From Orobanche coerulescens (Eukaryota > Streptophyta > Magnoliopsida > Lamiales > Orobanchaceae): a stretch of DNA of 64,000 bases. Shown here one piece after another: positions 1 through 11,600 of the stretch. Within the stretch, counting starts at the first letter, position 1; each line of letters starts with the position of its first letter. The translations under genes and the position numbers were made by a program. The stretch is from the NCBI GenBank assembly GCA_033398695.1, contig CM065810.1, forward strand, positions 140,583,215-140,647,214. The letters are read 5' to 3'. The notes under the pieces are model-generated. The model saw nothing but the letters and a program-made list of their open reading frames with translations, searched no databases and was not told where the DNA came from.

Positions 1-146
1 ATAAAAAATTCACATAGCCATAATTGGACCATATTCACATGCAAGACAATTTCTATCAAAAATATTCCAATACAATGCTACATGAATGTTTAAATTGCTA
101 GCAAATTAATCACCAAATTAATTAATTTGAACAGAAACTAAAGACC
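1..146 (-). other. Leader of a Copia element extending off the left edge
   Basis: AT-rich noncoding sequence directly left of a primer binding site that is read on the minus strand. In a minus-strand LTR element the sequence left of the PBS is the 5' leader, so this should be the start of the interior of an element whose gag and pol lie outside the window. No reading frame is visible. Confidence 0.55.
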
Positions 147-159
147 GGCTCTGATACCA
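147..159 (-). promoter_or_regulatory. Primer binding site (tRNA-Met type)
   Basis: On the minus strand this reads TGGTATCAGAGCC, the usual complement of the plant initiator tRNA-Met 3' end. It is separated by two bases from the LTR edge at 162. It shows that the adjacent LTR served as a 5' LTR for an element extending to the left. Confidence 0.8.
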
Positions 160-701
160 ATTGTTGGAATATAAAACACAGCGGAAGCGATTTGGAATAA
201 GATAAATTGATTTGGTTTTACAAACTAACCAACATAAATAGCGGATCTATTTAGGCTTGTCAACTAATTAATTAAACAGATTAATAGACAATTTAAATAC
301 ACCTATTTACGCAGTACAATTGACAATTCACACCTTTTACGTCAAGTGGTAGTACTATTCCTTTGATTCGATCGAGATCCCCTTCTTGTTCCTAGTTGAT
401 CTCCTTGTATTTCTATATTTATATCTTCTAGAGTATATCCCGCCTAAGATCCATATTTTGTGTGGGCGACAATCTACCAGATCAAAACTTGGACTGCATT
501 ATGGAATCAGCCGAATTCCTCGAAGAAACACCTCACGGATTTTTCTTTCTATTTTTCTTGAATATTTTTGTATATAGAAAAATATTGTGTTAGCTAAATT
601 ATGGAATCCAAGGCACAAGTTAAGATCCACAATTAAATACAAAGTAGGAAAAATCGAAAATTCTTGTTCAAGAAGAGTGAAAAACCGGCCAACCCCATTC
701 T

Positions 702-713
702 CCTATTTATAGG
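702..713 (-). promoter_or_regulatory. TATA box of element A LTR
   Basis: CCTATTTATAGG reads CCTATAAATAGG on the minus strand, a good plant TATA box in the middle of the LTR. It fixes the LTR orientation as minus. Confidence 0.6.
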
Positions 714-1454
714 TGTTATGGGATACTCTAGGGACCTTAAGGAGGATAAGGTAAGGACTCCCAATAGATCTCATCTTACCATATTAGGGATCTTTCTAAT
801 ATTATGAGTCTATTAATATCAACCCAGTCTACTAAAAAGTTGATATTGCCCTTCCTACCAAAATCCCAAATTATGAAATTAGGTTCCTTTTTGAATTAAT
901 TATTTCCCGTGTTTAAGATATCCCATATCCGTTAATTAATTTAAGCTACTGACAGTTTTTAATTAATTAATATATTATACATGAGTATACCACTCGACCT
1001 TTGTTATTATATCGGAAAATTAATTCCACCTGCAGGGTTTAATATAATAATCTTTTTGAGTGCCTCAAGGGACATGATCAACCCGACTGGTCGGGACACG
1101 ATTTCTAGCTATAATCTTAATTATCATATAAATAATAATATTGCCCAAAATATCGAGCATATTGAGTCAATCATTTTGGCTCTCACCCATGATAAATCAA
1201 AGTAATAAATATTAAATATATATAATTAAATATTAATCAATAGAATTAAGAAATAATAATTGTCCGAGATGTACGTTCTTCTTATAGTCAGTACAGAAGA
1301 ATCTATCTCACCTCGATCCTGTTCAACGTATACGGAATACGCTAATATATGCTAATAGTCAAGACCAACCAATCTCAAACATATACTACAACCTCCCACA
1401 CAACGGTCTAATGTTATATAGGTTGTGAACTAATTGTTCCTATATAAGTAACCT

Positions 1455-1459
1455 ATAAT
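1455..1459. repeat. Target-site duplication, left of element B
   Basis: ATAAT directly before the TGTTAGGAAT end of B. It is repeated exactly at 13477-13481 after B's right end. Confidence 0.85.
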
Positions 1460-2938
1460 TGTTAGGAATACTTGTTAGATTTTGATGATGTCATCATTGT
1501 ACTTGTTTATTCAAATGTATGCTTATTACTTGGCAAATGTAAGGAAGAACCAAATGAGTATCTTCCATAGGCCAAATTATGTTAAGTTAGATACTTGGAA
1601 AAATGTAAAGAAGAACTAAATGAGTATCTTCTATGGGCCATTTAAGTTAGGCTTAAGATTGGCTAAGTACAAAGTACAGATAAGTAAATCAGAGAAGTAC
1701 TGGTCAACAATTTTTTATCAGAGAAGTTTGACCAGACTGTAGTCAAGTTATCAGACGGAGCTCAAGTCATCTGAAGTCTGGCCATCAGATCAGTCAAGTT
1801 CATCAGGTCAGAAGACTTCAGATCAGAGAAGTCTCATCAGGACATCAGAGAAGTCATCGTCAGAGAAGTCCGACGACAGAGGAGTTTGACTGCACATCAG
1901 ACAGATTGACTTAAAGAGATTAGATAAGTCATGTCTGAGTAATCAGCCAAGTAAACCTGTCCACGTCAGCATGCGTTGTAAAGTCAATAATTACGGAGAG
2001 TCACATGCGGGCGATAAGGGACAGATTGGAGAGATTCCCAGAAGGATATGAATTAAATAAATCATCCAGACCCACCTCTGAAGACTTTAGACATATTGAA
2101 ATCAAAAGATTCGGCGCTTCCACATGAAAGTATTCACAACGATCGGAAATGGATTAAAATAAGGGAATCCAGCCTTGCAACGTTCAAAAAGAAAAACAAA
2201 GAAGTCTACTTCTCCAACGGACGGATTTGTTACAGATTTGCAACGGCTATGAAGAAAAGCTCTAAGGATTGACAAGCTATAAATATCTGAAGATTTGAAA
2301 GAGCAAAGCACGATGCGAACTATACTCTCAAGCAATTAAAGCAACCAAGCGATCAAGAAATCTATAGCATCGTGAAGAGCAGTATTCTTATTTCACATAC
2401 GAAGAAAGCTCTTAGTTGGAGAAGACAAAACACTCTTGTCTTAAAACCCGAGTACGGGGTACTTCACTAGTTGAAGTTACGCAACTGATAGGCATCCAAG
2501 GATTTGGAGATCGAGTGGTGCTAGGCAGTCAGAAAGGAGTTGCAACGACAGGATTTCCACTGGTTGGAAGTTGTTGTAGCTAAGTTGTAGAATCACTGTA
2601 ATATGTATCACTGGTTGAAAATTATAGTGGATTCATCTCCAACTGGTTTGGAGAAAGTGGATTAGTAGAGGATTACCCCACCTCTGAGACCCCTATAAAT
2701 TGCCTGCGTACTTTATTGTTTTAGCATCATATTTAACTGCTGCATTCATACTTAGTGTTTCATTGTTTATACTTCTGTATCCGTCATCAGCTGACTTCCG
2801 CACCTATATTGTCTACAGACGACTCTAAGTCATTTGTACCATCAGCTGAGAAACTCCTTAGTTCCTTCTTAGAAAAAGAGTTTTAATAAGTCTATTCACC
2901 CCCCCTCTAGACTTATTTATGACGACTTGTGACCTACA
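1460..2938 (+). repeat. 5' LTR of element B
   Basis: Starts TGTTAGGAATACTTG and ends GTGACCTACA. Its U3 carries several copies of TCAGAGAAGT, followed by the TATA box at 2276-2286. Matches the 3' LTR at 12000-13476 almost base for base, with scattered substitutions. Confidence 0.9.
2276..2286 (+). promoter_or_regulatory. TATA box in B 5' LTR
   Basis: GCTATAAATAT downstream of the TCAGAGAAGT repeats. Conserved in the other LTRs of the family at about 12815, 29158 and 53676. Confidence 0.6.
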
Positions 2939-2940
2939 AG

Positions 2941-2957
2941 TAGTATTGGAGAGGTTG
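2941..2957 (+). promoter_or_regulatory. Degenerate primer binding site of element B
   Basis: TAGTATTGGAGAGGTTG follows the LTR end by two bases. The sister copy C has TGGTATCGGAGCGGTTG here, a variant of the tRNA-Met complement. B's copy has further substitutions and may no longer prime. Confidence 0.6.
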
Positions 2958-3290
2958 GTTCAATTTTACAAGAACCAGATCCGCATATCGAGGATCTATC
3001 ACTACGCCATAAATGGCCTTCGGCAACCACATAACTGTGTTACCTTAGACCCAATTTTCTGTTGCCACAGACCCAAAATGGGCAAAGGTAACATTTCAGC
3101 TAAGTTGCTCTGTGAGCAGTAACCTTTGGACTCAAAGGCAACGTGTAGATCATCCTAAGCTAACATAGGATTATTTGTTACCTAAGGACCCTACCGCAGC
3201 ATCCTAAAGACTCTACCGCAACATCATATTCATGTTGCAATAGACTTTATAATTTTGTAAAATATATAGCCAATTTAGTGGGTTCCATAT

Positions 3291-3434
3291 GTGGGGCCCA
3301 TTTTGTGGGTCCCACAGGCCGGACCCACCGGTGGGACCCACTTAATAGGGTCCATTGGTGGAGCCCTTGTGTGGGACCCACTTTTCTTGAGCTTGTTAGT
3401 GGGGCCTACTTTGTGGGGCCCACGGGTGGGGCCA
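3291..3434. promoter_or_regulatory. Array of GTGGGNCCCAC palindromes (TCP-site-like)
   Basis: Within 144 bases there are exact GTGGGNCCCAC matches at 3305-3315, 3331-3341, 3371-3381 and 3413-3423, with near matches at 3291-3300, 3321-3327, 3399-3409 and 3426-3434. This is the known consensus of class I TCP plant transcription factors. Whether the sites act on the captured gene piece or on the transposon is unknown. The right arm has no equivalent array. Confidence 0.55.
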
Positions 3435-3499
3435 CAAATGTGCAATAATTTTTAGTCTATTGCAACATCTATATTACCAATGGCAACACATTAGGTGTT

Positions 3500-4792
3500 A
3501 CAGGTGTTACCAATGAAAGACATTTGCAATATATATATATATATAGTACCTAAGGTAACAACTCCATTTTAACAAAATAAAAATGTAAATTTTATATTTT
3601 GCATTTCCCATTAAAAAATCCAACAAACCAATTAAGAGAAACCAACTACATCATCCAACTACATAATCCCATAATAAAAACAACAACTATATCTAATCAC
3701 AAAACCAACCAACTACATCACCAAATACATATATACAAGTACTAGAAGAAAATAACTTGGTCATTTTTAACCAATCACATCATTGGATGTCTAAGACTGA
3801 TATACAAATAGACTCTAAGAAACTATTATGCGGAACATTTATTCAATTAGCCAAGGATTAGCCAATTTGCCTGAGTTGGTGTCCATTCACAAACTTCACC
3901 TTCTTTGAACGAGAGAGCTGCAGAATGAAACAAGAAAGAAGAGCCAATAATTAGTGATGGTTACTAAGCTTCCAAATATATTGTCAGGCATAGTTTTACG
4001 ACATTCCACAATTATCTACTATGTGATGATGCAAATTATATCACAAGTACTTACTGTAATTGCCTAATTGGTAATATAATAGTATACATAATCATACACT
4101 TCTAAAATCCATTCTGAAGGTTTCTCATACTTTCCAGACTTCTAAACCTACCATGACAGCCGGAAATATCTCAACCTTGAAGACGTATGTACGCATACAA
4201 ATTTCTTCCACAAAGGGTGGTGCTAAGGGGAAAGGTATTGGGTGGGCATGGTAGGCTTTAGAAAAAAAAACATTTACCGAACTTGCTCACACAAAATACT
4301 CCACCCGGTGTACATTACCATGCTTTCCTAATGCCAATTTCCTTGTACCAGTCGTGTGTATATACATTAATGTGAATGACTCTTCAAGGTTTTTAAAATA
4401 AATAAAATATAAAGAAAGATTTTGCATCCTCCGATCTCTGTCAAGTACTGTAAATTGTATCAACACCCTCATCTTCGCAAGTTACAGATGCGGAATATCT
4501 ATAAGCATTCCATTAAGCAGTTTTACAACCTCCTTATCGAAGTTTATGTGGTGACTATTACTTCACAACACGTAGAATAGAAACTATAAAGATACATGTA
4601 ACATTATAACAATAATGTTGAATAGATAGCTAACCAAACAACCAATAAGGGAACCAAGTCATCCTACAGTATTTATGGTCTCTGACTTCTATCTTAGAGC
4701 ATAAGTACACAAAACCAGTACTAGGCATTAGATATAAAACGATAATCTCAATAAGCTGATACCGCAGAGACCTAAAAGGTGCATCATGATAC
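3500..4792. other. CACTA interior without recognisable gene
   Basis: AT-rich sequence, possibly intron or 3' flank of the captured MEMO1 gene. A small minus-strand reading frame around 4287-4472 has no family resemblance I recognise. A minus-strand segment near 3840-3920 (SFKEGEVCEWTPTQANW, then stop) follows a CTGCAG acceptor-like site and could be another exon, but I cannot assign it. Confidence 0.35.
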
Positions 4793-5329
4793 CTTCCTGA
4801 TCGATTGGTAGGTCTCCGATGGGTGTCTTGTATACAATAGCTTTTGATAGCACGCATTTTGGACTGTAATAATGGTGAGATGGGCCAAGAAGAAACACCC
4901 TATAACTGTAGAACAAAGAGGCGCGCAAAGGCAGGATAGAGAAAGAAAACTTAAAACATTCCTACAAAACTTCAATAACAGTATGATAAATAATGACAAA
5001 TCTTCAACAATAAAAAAAGAGTAGGAATTCAACAAGAGCATGATAAAATAAAAAGACAAATCTACAGCAATAAAAGAAGGAAAAACCCACATGTTCACAG
5101 GGTCTATGTTTCCAAATGCATACGCTGCTGCATGACCGGAATATGAATAACCTGCATGACTGTGGGTAGAAAAACAACAGCTACACTTGTGTTAGACCTT
5201 AACCATATCTTCATGCATCAAGAACGGTGGTAAGGATGACTTACGGTGTAATGACACCTCTTACATCGGAAGATTTCACAAGGCCACAAGTACTAAGCCA
5301 CCCATCAAGCTCTTTTCCTAATTTTGTGG
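4793..5329 (-). pseudogene. Captured MEMO1-family gene fragment (three exons)
   Basis: Three minus-strand exons join in frame through canonical splice sites: 5329-5245 (acceptor TTCTAG, donor GTAAGT), 5159-5091 (acceptor CCACAG, donor GTGGGT) and 4905-4793 (acceptor CTACAG, donor GTATC). Read across, they give peptides such as KELDGWLSTCGLVKSSDVRG, PHAGYSYSGHAAAYAFGNID and VFLLGPSHHYYSPKCVLSKA, ending near TPIGDLPIDQE. The PHAGY and GPSHH motifs are hallmarks of MEMO1 proteins, a conserved family with a metal-dependent dioxygenase-like fold. Only about 88 codons are present. The expected N-terminal exon and the C-terminal half, including the later conserved histidine region, were not found, so this is a gene piece and not a working gene. 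Its place inside CACTA termini with a TSD points to transduplication by the transposon. The exon peptides and splice sites look unbroken, which suggests recent capture or slow decay. Confidence 0.85.
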
Positions 5330-5636
5330 CTAGAAAATCACAGAGATAACACAACATCAAACCTTTCGTGAAGAAGAATTTAGATCTAAGAACCTAGCAT
5401 TTAACTTTCCTTCAATATCTAAGTTACTTGGTCGTTCAGGAAAAAGTATGCATATAAACCGGCTTCATCTTTCAATAAAAAGATCGGAACTCTACCTGCA
5501 CCACATAATTTAGCAACCAATAAATCGATTGGATGACACAGGCTCGTCAACCACTTGGTACCAGATAAGTCCAGGTGTGGGTACACATGTAAGATTGATG
5601 AATTAATATAAATGTGACACATGCATATTACAATTT

Positions 5637-6191
5637 CTATATATATACTTGCGGAGTTAAACTACTCTTACTAAAATAAGATAGCCCACCAATGTGTGAA
5701 AAGAGGAGAATGGTACCTGCAATACAATGACAAGAAGCTAGTGGCAAAATCATTATGTTCGAGTCTTGCCGCTGCTCGATTATGTTTGAATCATTTTGAA
5801 TATCTTTTGCAGCACCACTACCAATATCATATAACGGCTCATTTTTCGATATCTGAGCAACTCCAGAAACTTCAGAATTTTGTTGCTGCCATTTTCCATC
5901 TCTAGATGCTAATCCACTTTCCAAAGTCAAACTTCTCTTTGCGGGAACCTGCCTAGCCTTTTGATCGTAAGCCGAGTTCAATGACTTAGCAGGCGAAGTA
6001 CCATCCCTTGAAGTCTCCAGATAGCTTGCTAAAGAACCTTTTGCGCTTGGTGAGCATTCAGTTTGCCTTTTTGGCTTCTTTGTCTGGCCTCCCATATGAT
6101 TTTGAAGCCGGTGATACAATCTTTCTCTTCTTTCTCGATGAAAAGAATTGTGCATACCAATGATATCAAAATCGTAATCAATATTTAGCAC
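5637..6191 (-). pseudogene. Unidentified reading frame in CACTA, possibly a second captured gene
   Basis: An open minus-strand frame of 184 codons, hydrophilic and rich in Ser, Lys, Arg and Gln (for example MGGQTKKPKRQTECSP), unlike any transposon protein I know. A CAG|GTACC donor-like site lies inside its 3' part, so the true exon may stop near 5715 and the hydrophobic tail may be intron. Upstream, at about 6380, AATAG|GTACG looks like a donor ending a GC-rich leader exon (about 6380-6620). It may be the 5' part of a chimeric transcript reading on into the MEMO1 exons, or a different host gene. I do not recognise the family. Confidence 0.4.
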
Positions 6192-6699
6192 ACAACTCTA
6201 ACTCGCTTCAACCGCAACCAAGCCCCCTACCCAAACACCAGTTTTCGCAATCAGATAAAAGTAAGGAGACAAGAAAATAAAGAAATAAAACCACTTAACT
6301 AATAAAAAGTTTGCTCAAATTTCGCCCCTTATATCGAATGAAGTTCGAAAATTAGAACGAAGTTCGTACCTATTTTCACCGTGAAGGAGTTTCTGATTGG
6401 GCTTGGTTGGAGAGCGTCGGTGCACGGAGGGGCCACAGAGATACGCCGTTGGAGGGAAGGTGCGTGGTGGTGGTGGTGAGCGTTGGTGGTGGTGAACGCT
6501 GGTGATGGTGAGAGGTGAGCAGGTGCGCGGTGTCGGAGGGTAGGTGTGCGGCAGCGCGGTGGTGGTGAACGCAGTGTGGTGGTGGGTAGATGGTGCGGCG
6601 CAGCGTGAGTTGCAGTTTGTGAATGGTAAATGAGGTTATAGAATTAGGGTTTTAGTTTTATTATTTTATGGTATTAATTAATATATAAAAAAATCAATT

Positions 6700-6955
6700 A
6701 ATATTTTATTTGACAGGTATTCTGTATATTTGTTGAAATACCGAATTTTCGGTATACCGATAATGTTACGGTATTCGTTATATACTGATAATATCTGAAT
6801 TTTTTGAAAAACACTATCCGAATCCGAAAAAACGGATATCCGAATTTCTGATATCCAAAATTTCGGATATCTGATTTTTCGGATAATTTTGGATCGGATT
6901 TTTGGATTTTCGGATCGGATATCGGGTATCGGATATTTTTTAACACCCCTAGTGG
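6700..6955. repeat. GGATAT/ATATCC-rich repeat patch
   Basis: A run of degenerate CGGATAT, ATATCCGAA and GGTATACC words that fold back on each other, ending near AACACCCCTAG. This composition and end resemble small hAT-like MITEs, but I could not define paired termini or a TSD. It sits inside the CACTA element. Confidence 0.4.
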
Positions 6956-7826
6956 AAAGTGCGTTTTAGAGAGAAAGTGTGTTGGTATCATTAATTATCA
7001 AATTAGCGAAGTCTTTGTAACTTTAAATTTCTAACTAGCTCCTACTTTTTTGTTTGGTATTATTTACTGAAGTCTATGTGGGTTTTTTACTTCAGTAAAT
7101 TGAAAAGCGATGTTGTTGTTTGTTTTTACTTTGCTAATATACATTACCGAAGTCTTTGATGTTTATTCTACTAGTGCATTTATAATGTTAACTCTTCAAT
7201 TAATATTAATAATCCTTTCAATTTTATGCAATATATTTTTATTTTCATTTTCAGTCATTATATCATAGTATTTTATAATGATTAAAATTATTATTATATG
7301 TAGACATTAAATTTGCTATTTTAATTATTTTGTAATTATTCATAGTTATTACAAGCTTTGATTTTTTTAATAATTTTTTTGATTATTTAAATCAAAATTT
7401 ATTAATTTTTAAATACTACTTTATTTTAAAACCTTTTCAATTTAAATTTATTAAAAATATTTTATTATTTATAAAATATATATAAAATTCATTATTTGAT
7501 AGAATAATTTTTTTATAAAAATAGATTCAATGTTTTATTAAAATTAATTATTTTTAAAGTTAAAAATTTATTAAATAATTAATTTTATATAAAATTCAAA
7601 ATTTTGTTTATTAGTACTCTAAGGTAACACATCTCATGGTGTTAGTGAGAGTTACACCTTTTATGGCTAGAGTAACATATATTTCAGGATTTGGTAACAC
7701 CATAACTCGAGCATTGTAGTAGGTCCAAAATTTCATAGCTATGGTAACATCCAAGAAGGTAACACCCCCCTTAAGTGTTGTAGAAAGCCATCTATGGCGT
7801 AGTGTATATTTTATCTCTCATCAATA

Positions 7827-8435
7827 ATGGAACACATGCATTCTAGATTACCTTTTTTTTTCAGTTGACGAGTATGATATTTGGAAGATAAGGATGCAGA
7901 CACACTTATCTTCTATCCATGACGACATGTGATGCATCATAGAAGACAGTCCTTTCATCTTTGAGAAGGACAACACACCCAAGGAGATTGCAGTCGGGAA
8001 GCCAGAAAAGATCCCCAAGAAGAGAACGGAGCTGACCATTGAAGAAAGAAAGCTGGCCAATCTTGAAAACCGGGCCAGAGATGTGCTATATCAAACTCTT
8101 GACAAGTCAACCTTGGTCAAGATCAAGAATTGCCAAAATGCCAAAGAAATTTGGGATACCCTTTCTGTGATGTGTGAAGGTACAGAGCTGATAAAAGAAA
8201 ACAAGTTGTCAATCGCTACCCAGAAATTTGACAACTTCAAGATGAAGACCGGAGAATCAATAGACCAGGTGGACACAAGGTTCACAGAGATCATAAACGA
8301 AATAAACTCCCTTGGAAAAACTTATGGAAACAGGGAGATGGCCTTGACGGTGTTAAGATCACTTAGCCCCGAATGGAGCATAAAGGCGGTGGCCATGAGG
8401 GAATCCAAAGACCTCAACCGTCACTTTTCAAATTA
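7827..8435 (+). pseudogene. Copia gag fragment of element B
   Basis: Starts ATGGAACACATGCA and aligns with the gag of sister copy C at 29893. It matches the N-terminal Copia gag (UBN2-like) region through KSTLVKIKNCQNAKEIWDTL and TFRFTEII-like helices to AMRESKDLN. A one-base insertion in the T-run at about 7852-7861 and a TGA at about 7927-7930 (Trp codon in C) break the first part. After 8420 homology to gag stops and sequence joins the spacer that in C lies downstream of RNase H, so the zinc knuckle and all of pol are missing. Confidence 0.85.
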
Positions 8436-8688
8436 AATCCAACTGTCACTTTTCAAATTTTCAAAAGCTGGACCACCGATTAATTTAATTTAAATTTTAA
8501 AATCTCAAAAGGTGGACCACCGTTTAAATAAATGAATATTAAATTCCAAACGTTTATTCATTTTCTATTTAAAGATGGGAAAATCATTTCACAACTTTAC
8601 CTTCTTCAAAGCACTCAAACCCTAATTTTCAAAAGCAAAAAAACTTTCGAACTTTCAATACACTCAGAAACAAATTTCTTGTGCAGAA
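8436..8688 (+). other. Spacer upstream of 3' ORF in element B
   Basis: Noncoding; matches 39106-39371 of copy C. A short duplication (about 20 bases around GTCACTTTTCAAATT) is present at the deletion junction in B and not in C. Confidence 0.7.
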
Positions 8689-11600
8689 ATGGAATCGTAC
8701 TTCAACAGAGTGAATCTGAAGGCTGTGAAAGACCAGATTATGTTTAGTCTGGTGGTCGATTTCAAGGGCCTGCTCGAATCAAATCTGGATAACGAAGTGT
8801 ACGACATCATCAGATCCATGAAGATGAATGGGATATACCCATTCCTGAGTATCAGCCCCAAATTTCTCTTCAAAGAGGCTGTTATCGCGTTCTACAAGGA
8901 AGCTAGAGTTCTGGAATCGGGCATAAAGAGCTCAATATTTGGAGAAGAAGTGGAAATCACTCCACAAATAGTCGAAAAGGCTTTCGGGATGAAATCTCAA
9001 GGCGTGGCCGTAGAGTTATTGAAGCAGAACGCAGCCGACATCTGGCTGAAGATCAAAGCTGTTGACCAGCCATCAAAACTGAAGTTAACTGCGAAGAGGA
9101 GTGAGCTGCGGAAGGAATATCGCTATGTATTAGATATTACTAACATGACAGTGATGGGTATGGCTGGAAGCTACGATCAGCTGTCATTAGCCAAGTTTAC
9201 AGTTATGGGATCCCTGATTCAAGATGAGCCGATTGACTGGGCTGACTATATCTTCATACAATTGACGCGTGAAGTAAATAAAGCTTAATGGCTAGCTGAT
9301 GAGAAGAGATTCAAGACCAAATTGGCCTTTGGGACACATGTCAGTTAAATTTTGGAACACTTGGGTCTGGTGAAGGGAAATGAAGATCCCTTCCACGTTA
9401 ACAAAAGACTTGGTCACCTAGACCAAGAAACTTTGAGAAGATTGGGAAGTGTAAGGAAGGCAGCAAAAATTCTGGAGGAAATGCCCATAAAGCCTACACC
9501 ATACAGATACCCCTCTAGTTCAGACGAGTCTGATAAAGACCAATCTGCAGCCCGCGACTTACCTGCAGATCAGTCTGACTCAGACTCAGCCAACACTCCA
9601 ATATCCCTTCGTTTCAAGAGAAGGGGACCAGCCCTAGGAGAGCCAGTTTTGATCCAATACTTACCGGAACCCTCCCCTAAGAGGCCCGGGCATCTAATCT
9701 TTGAAGAGGAAGAGCAATCAGATCAACAATCTACACCTGAACCTGCCCCTGCAGATTAGATGCAGATCATCCCATCACCAGTTCTTATTCCTGACCAATC
9801 AGACCTTATTGCTGAAGAGATACCTCAGATAACTCTGCCAGACATGACTGAAGAAGAAGCTGGTCTTGTGATCAACATACCTGGTGCAGGATATTCTCTT
9901 AATTTGCTGGACATCAATCCTTTGGGGCTAAGAGTGGAACAACTCCAAGAGGTAAAGCAAAAATATCTTCAAGTATGTTTCATAAATATCTATGATGAAT
10001 GGAAATATTTTAAATCACTTACATTCTCTCAGTTGCAAATCCTTATAGAAAACAGTAGCTGGGATCTTCCCCAGGCTACAGAGGAGCTTCTCATGAGTTT
10101 TTGTCATGAGACAGACATATTTTTAATGCTCGAACCCAATTGGTTGTTGTCCAATTTTAAAACCAACATGGACAAATGTGTTTTCCTAATAATGGAAAGT
10201 GTCCTGGCTGGCACTGTTCCTGGTGATAGGGATGGGAGTGGAGAGAAGAGCATTAGGATTGAAGAAGTAGAAAAAGGAGAAGAGTCTGAAAAGAGAGAAG
10301 TTGAAAACAAAGAAAAAATTATAGTTGAAGAAAAAGGAGAGGAAGTGAGAGAGGAGGAAGAAGATGAAAAAGAGAAAGAAAATAATGAAGTTGAAAAACA
10401 TGAAATTGAAAAACAATCTGCTGAAGATGAAGAGCTAGAAAAAACAGAAGAATTGGAGGAGGAAGAAGAAGATGATGAAAGAGAAGAAGTTGAGAAGGAA
10501 GAAAAAGATGAAAAAGATGATGATGATGAGGAGGAGGAAAAGAAGGATGAAGAAGAGAAAGAACAAGAAGAAGAAGAAAAAGAGGAAAAAGAGAAGGAAG
10601 AAGAAGAGGCAGAAGGAAAAGAAGACAAAGAAGATGAGGGTGGGGCACGTGCCCAAAATCCCAGCTCAGATGATCAAGAAGATAGATCAGGGACTCCAGA
10701 CAATACCCCATATGATCAGCCGCCTGCAGACAGGAGTCTGCAGATAGGTAGGTCAACTGCACACCTACCTGCAGGCGCAGAAAGCTCAGGCGAGCACTCT
10801 CCTCAGGCATCACCCATCTCACCTGTGATGGTTGACCTGATCCGCAAAATTGTCAAAGAAACTATTGGGGAGCTGCTTGCTGCAGAAGTCAAACCTGACC
10901 TGCAGGATGTTCACACCCTAAACTCCAAGTTGGACACCTTAATACAGAGAGGTGTACCTCCCCCTCCCACAAACTCCAGGATGCCTCTTGGCATGACAGA
11001 CGGGATGATTAGAGTTGAGCAGCAATTGACTTTGCGAGTTGATGCTGGCAAATGGGGGAAGGAAGTAAGCAAGGATAAGGAACAGATCAGAAACAGGATG
11101 AGACAGTTAGACAGGAGCTCATATGCAAAAAGAAGCAGGATGTTCCCTTACTTGAAGCTGGACCATCAAGCCTAAAAAGAAAGGAAGTAGCTGATCCTGA
11201 GCATATTGAAGGCCAGCCTGATCTGAAGAAGAAAAGAACAAGGCAAGGAGATGAGCGCAGATTCGAATGGGAAGGCAAACAACTGTGGCATGTTGAAGAA
11301 TTTCTACCTGCAGAGTTTATGATTGTTTGGGAGGATGCCAAAAAGGAGTTCTCAGAAAAGTATTACCTCTGGGAGATACTCCAGGACAAGGAAAGCTCCC
11401 CTCAACAAATTTTCATAAATTATATGAACACCAGATGGCCTACTCTTTGGAAGCTCGCACTTAAATATGCAAACAACTGGGATGCTTATCCCATGATCCC
11501 AGAATTCAGAGCAAAAGAAGATCATACCAGAATGGACGGAGAATTGGATGAGCTAGAGCTGCAAGAAGAAAATCAGAGCACTGTGCGAGAAGAAAAATTT

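Larger units (their letters stand above)
162..1459 (-). repeat. Copia LTR of host element A, part 1
   Basis: The LTR starts (plus strand) TGTTGGAATAT at 162 and is cut at 1459 by insertion B; it continues at 13482-13673. It is read on the minus strand, as shown by the PBS at its left edge and the TATA box near 702-713. The same LTR has a purine-rich tract and integrase on its other side, so it appears to be shared by two elements of one orientation. No coding sequence is supported here; the small reading frames near 386 and 981 look fortuitous. Confidence 0.7.
3000..7804. mobile_element. Non-autonomous CACTA (En/Spm) transposon carrying host gene pieces
   Basis: Terminal inverted repeats CACTACGCCATAAATGGC (left) and GCCATCTATGGCGTAGTG (right) are flanked by a 3-bp TSD, TAT (2997-2999 and 7805-7807), as expected for CACTA elements. 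Subterminal regions contain repeated GTTACC/GGTAAC motifs in both orientations (about 3020-3560 and 7620-7780), the typical transposase-binding layout. No transposase frame is recognisable. The interior holds a captured MEMO1-family fragment (4793-5329), an unidentified minus-strand reading frame (5637-6191) followed upstream by GC-rich leader-like sequence (about 6360-6620), and a very AT-rich right arm (about 6990-7620) with nothing recognisable. Confidence 0.9.

Noticed and set aside
386..1205. Small frames in the leftmost LTR
   Set aside because: No similarity to known proteins and located in LTR sequence with its own minus-strand promoter.
10472..10747. Plus-strand Lys/Met-rich frame
   Set aside because: Out-of-frame reading of the same purine tract.
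10104..10822. Long minus-strand frames of poly-Ser, poly-Phe and poly-Leu
   Set aside because: They are antisense to the GAA/GAG tract of the 3' ORF; the same happens at 40809-41361. Pure composition effect.
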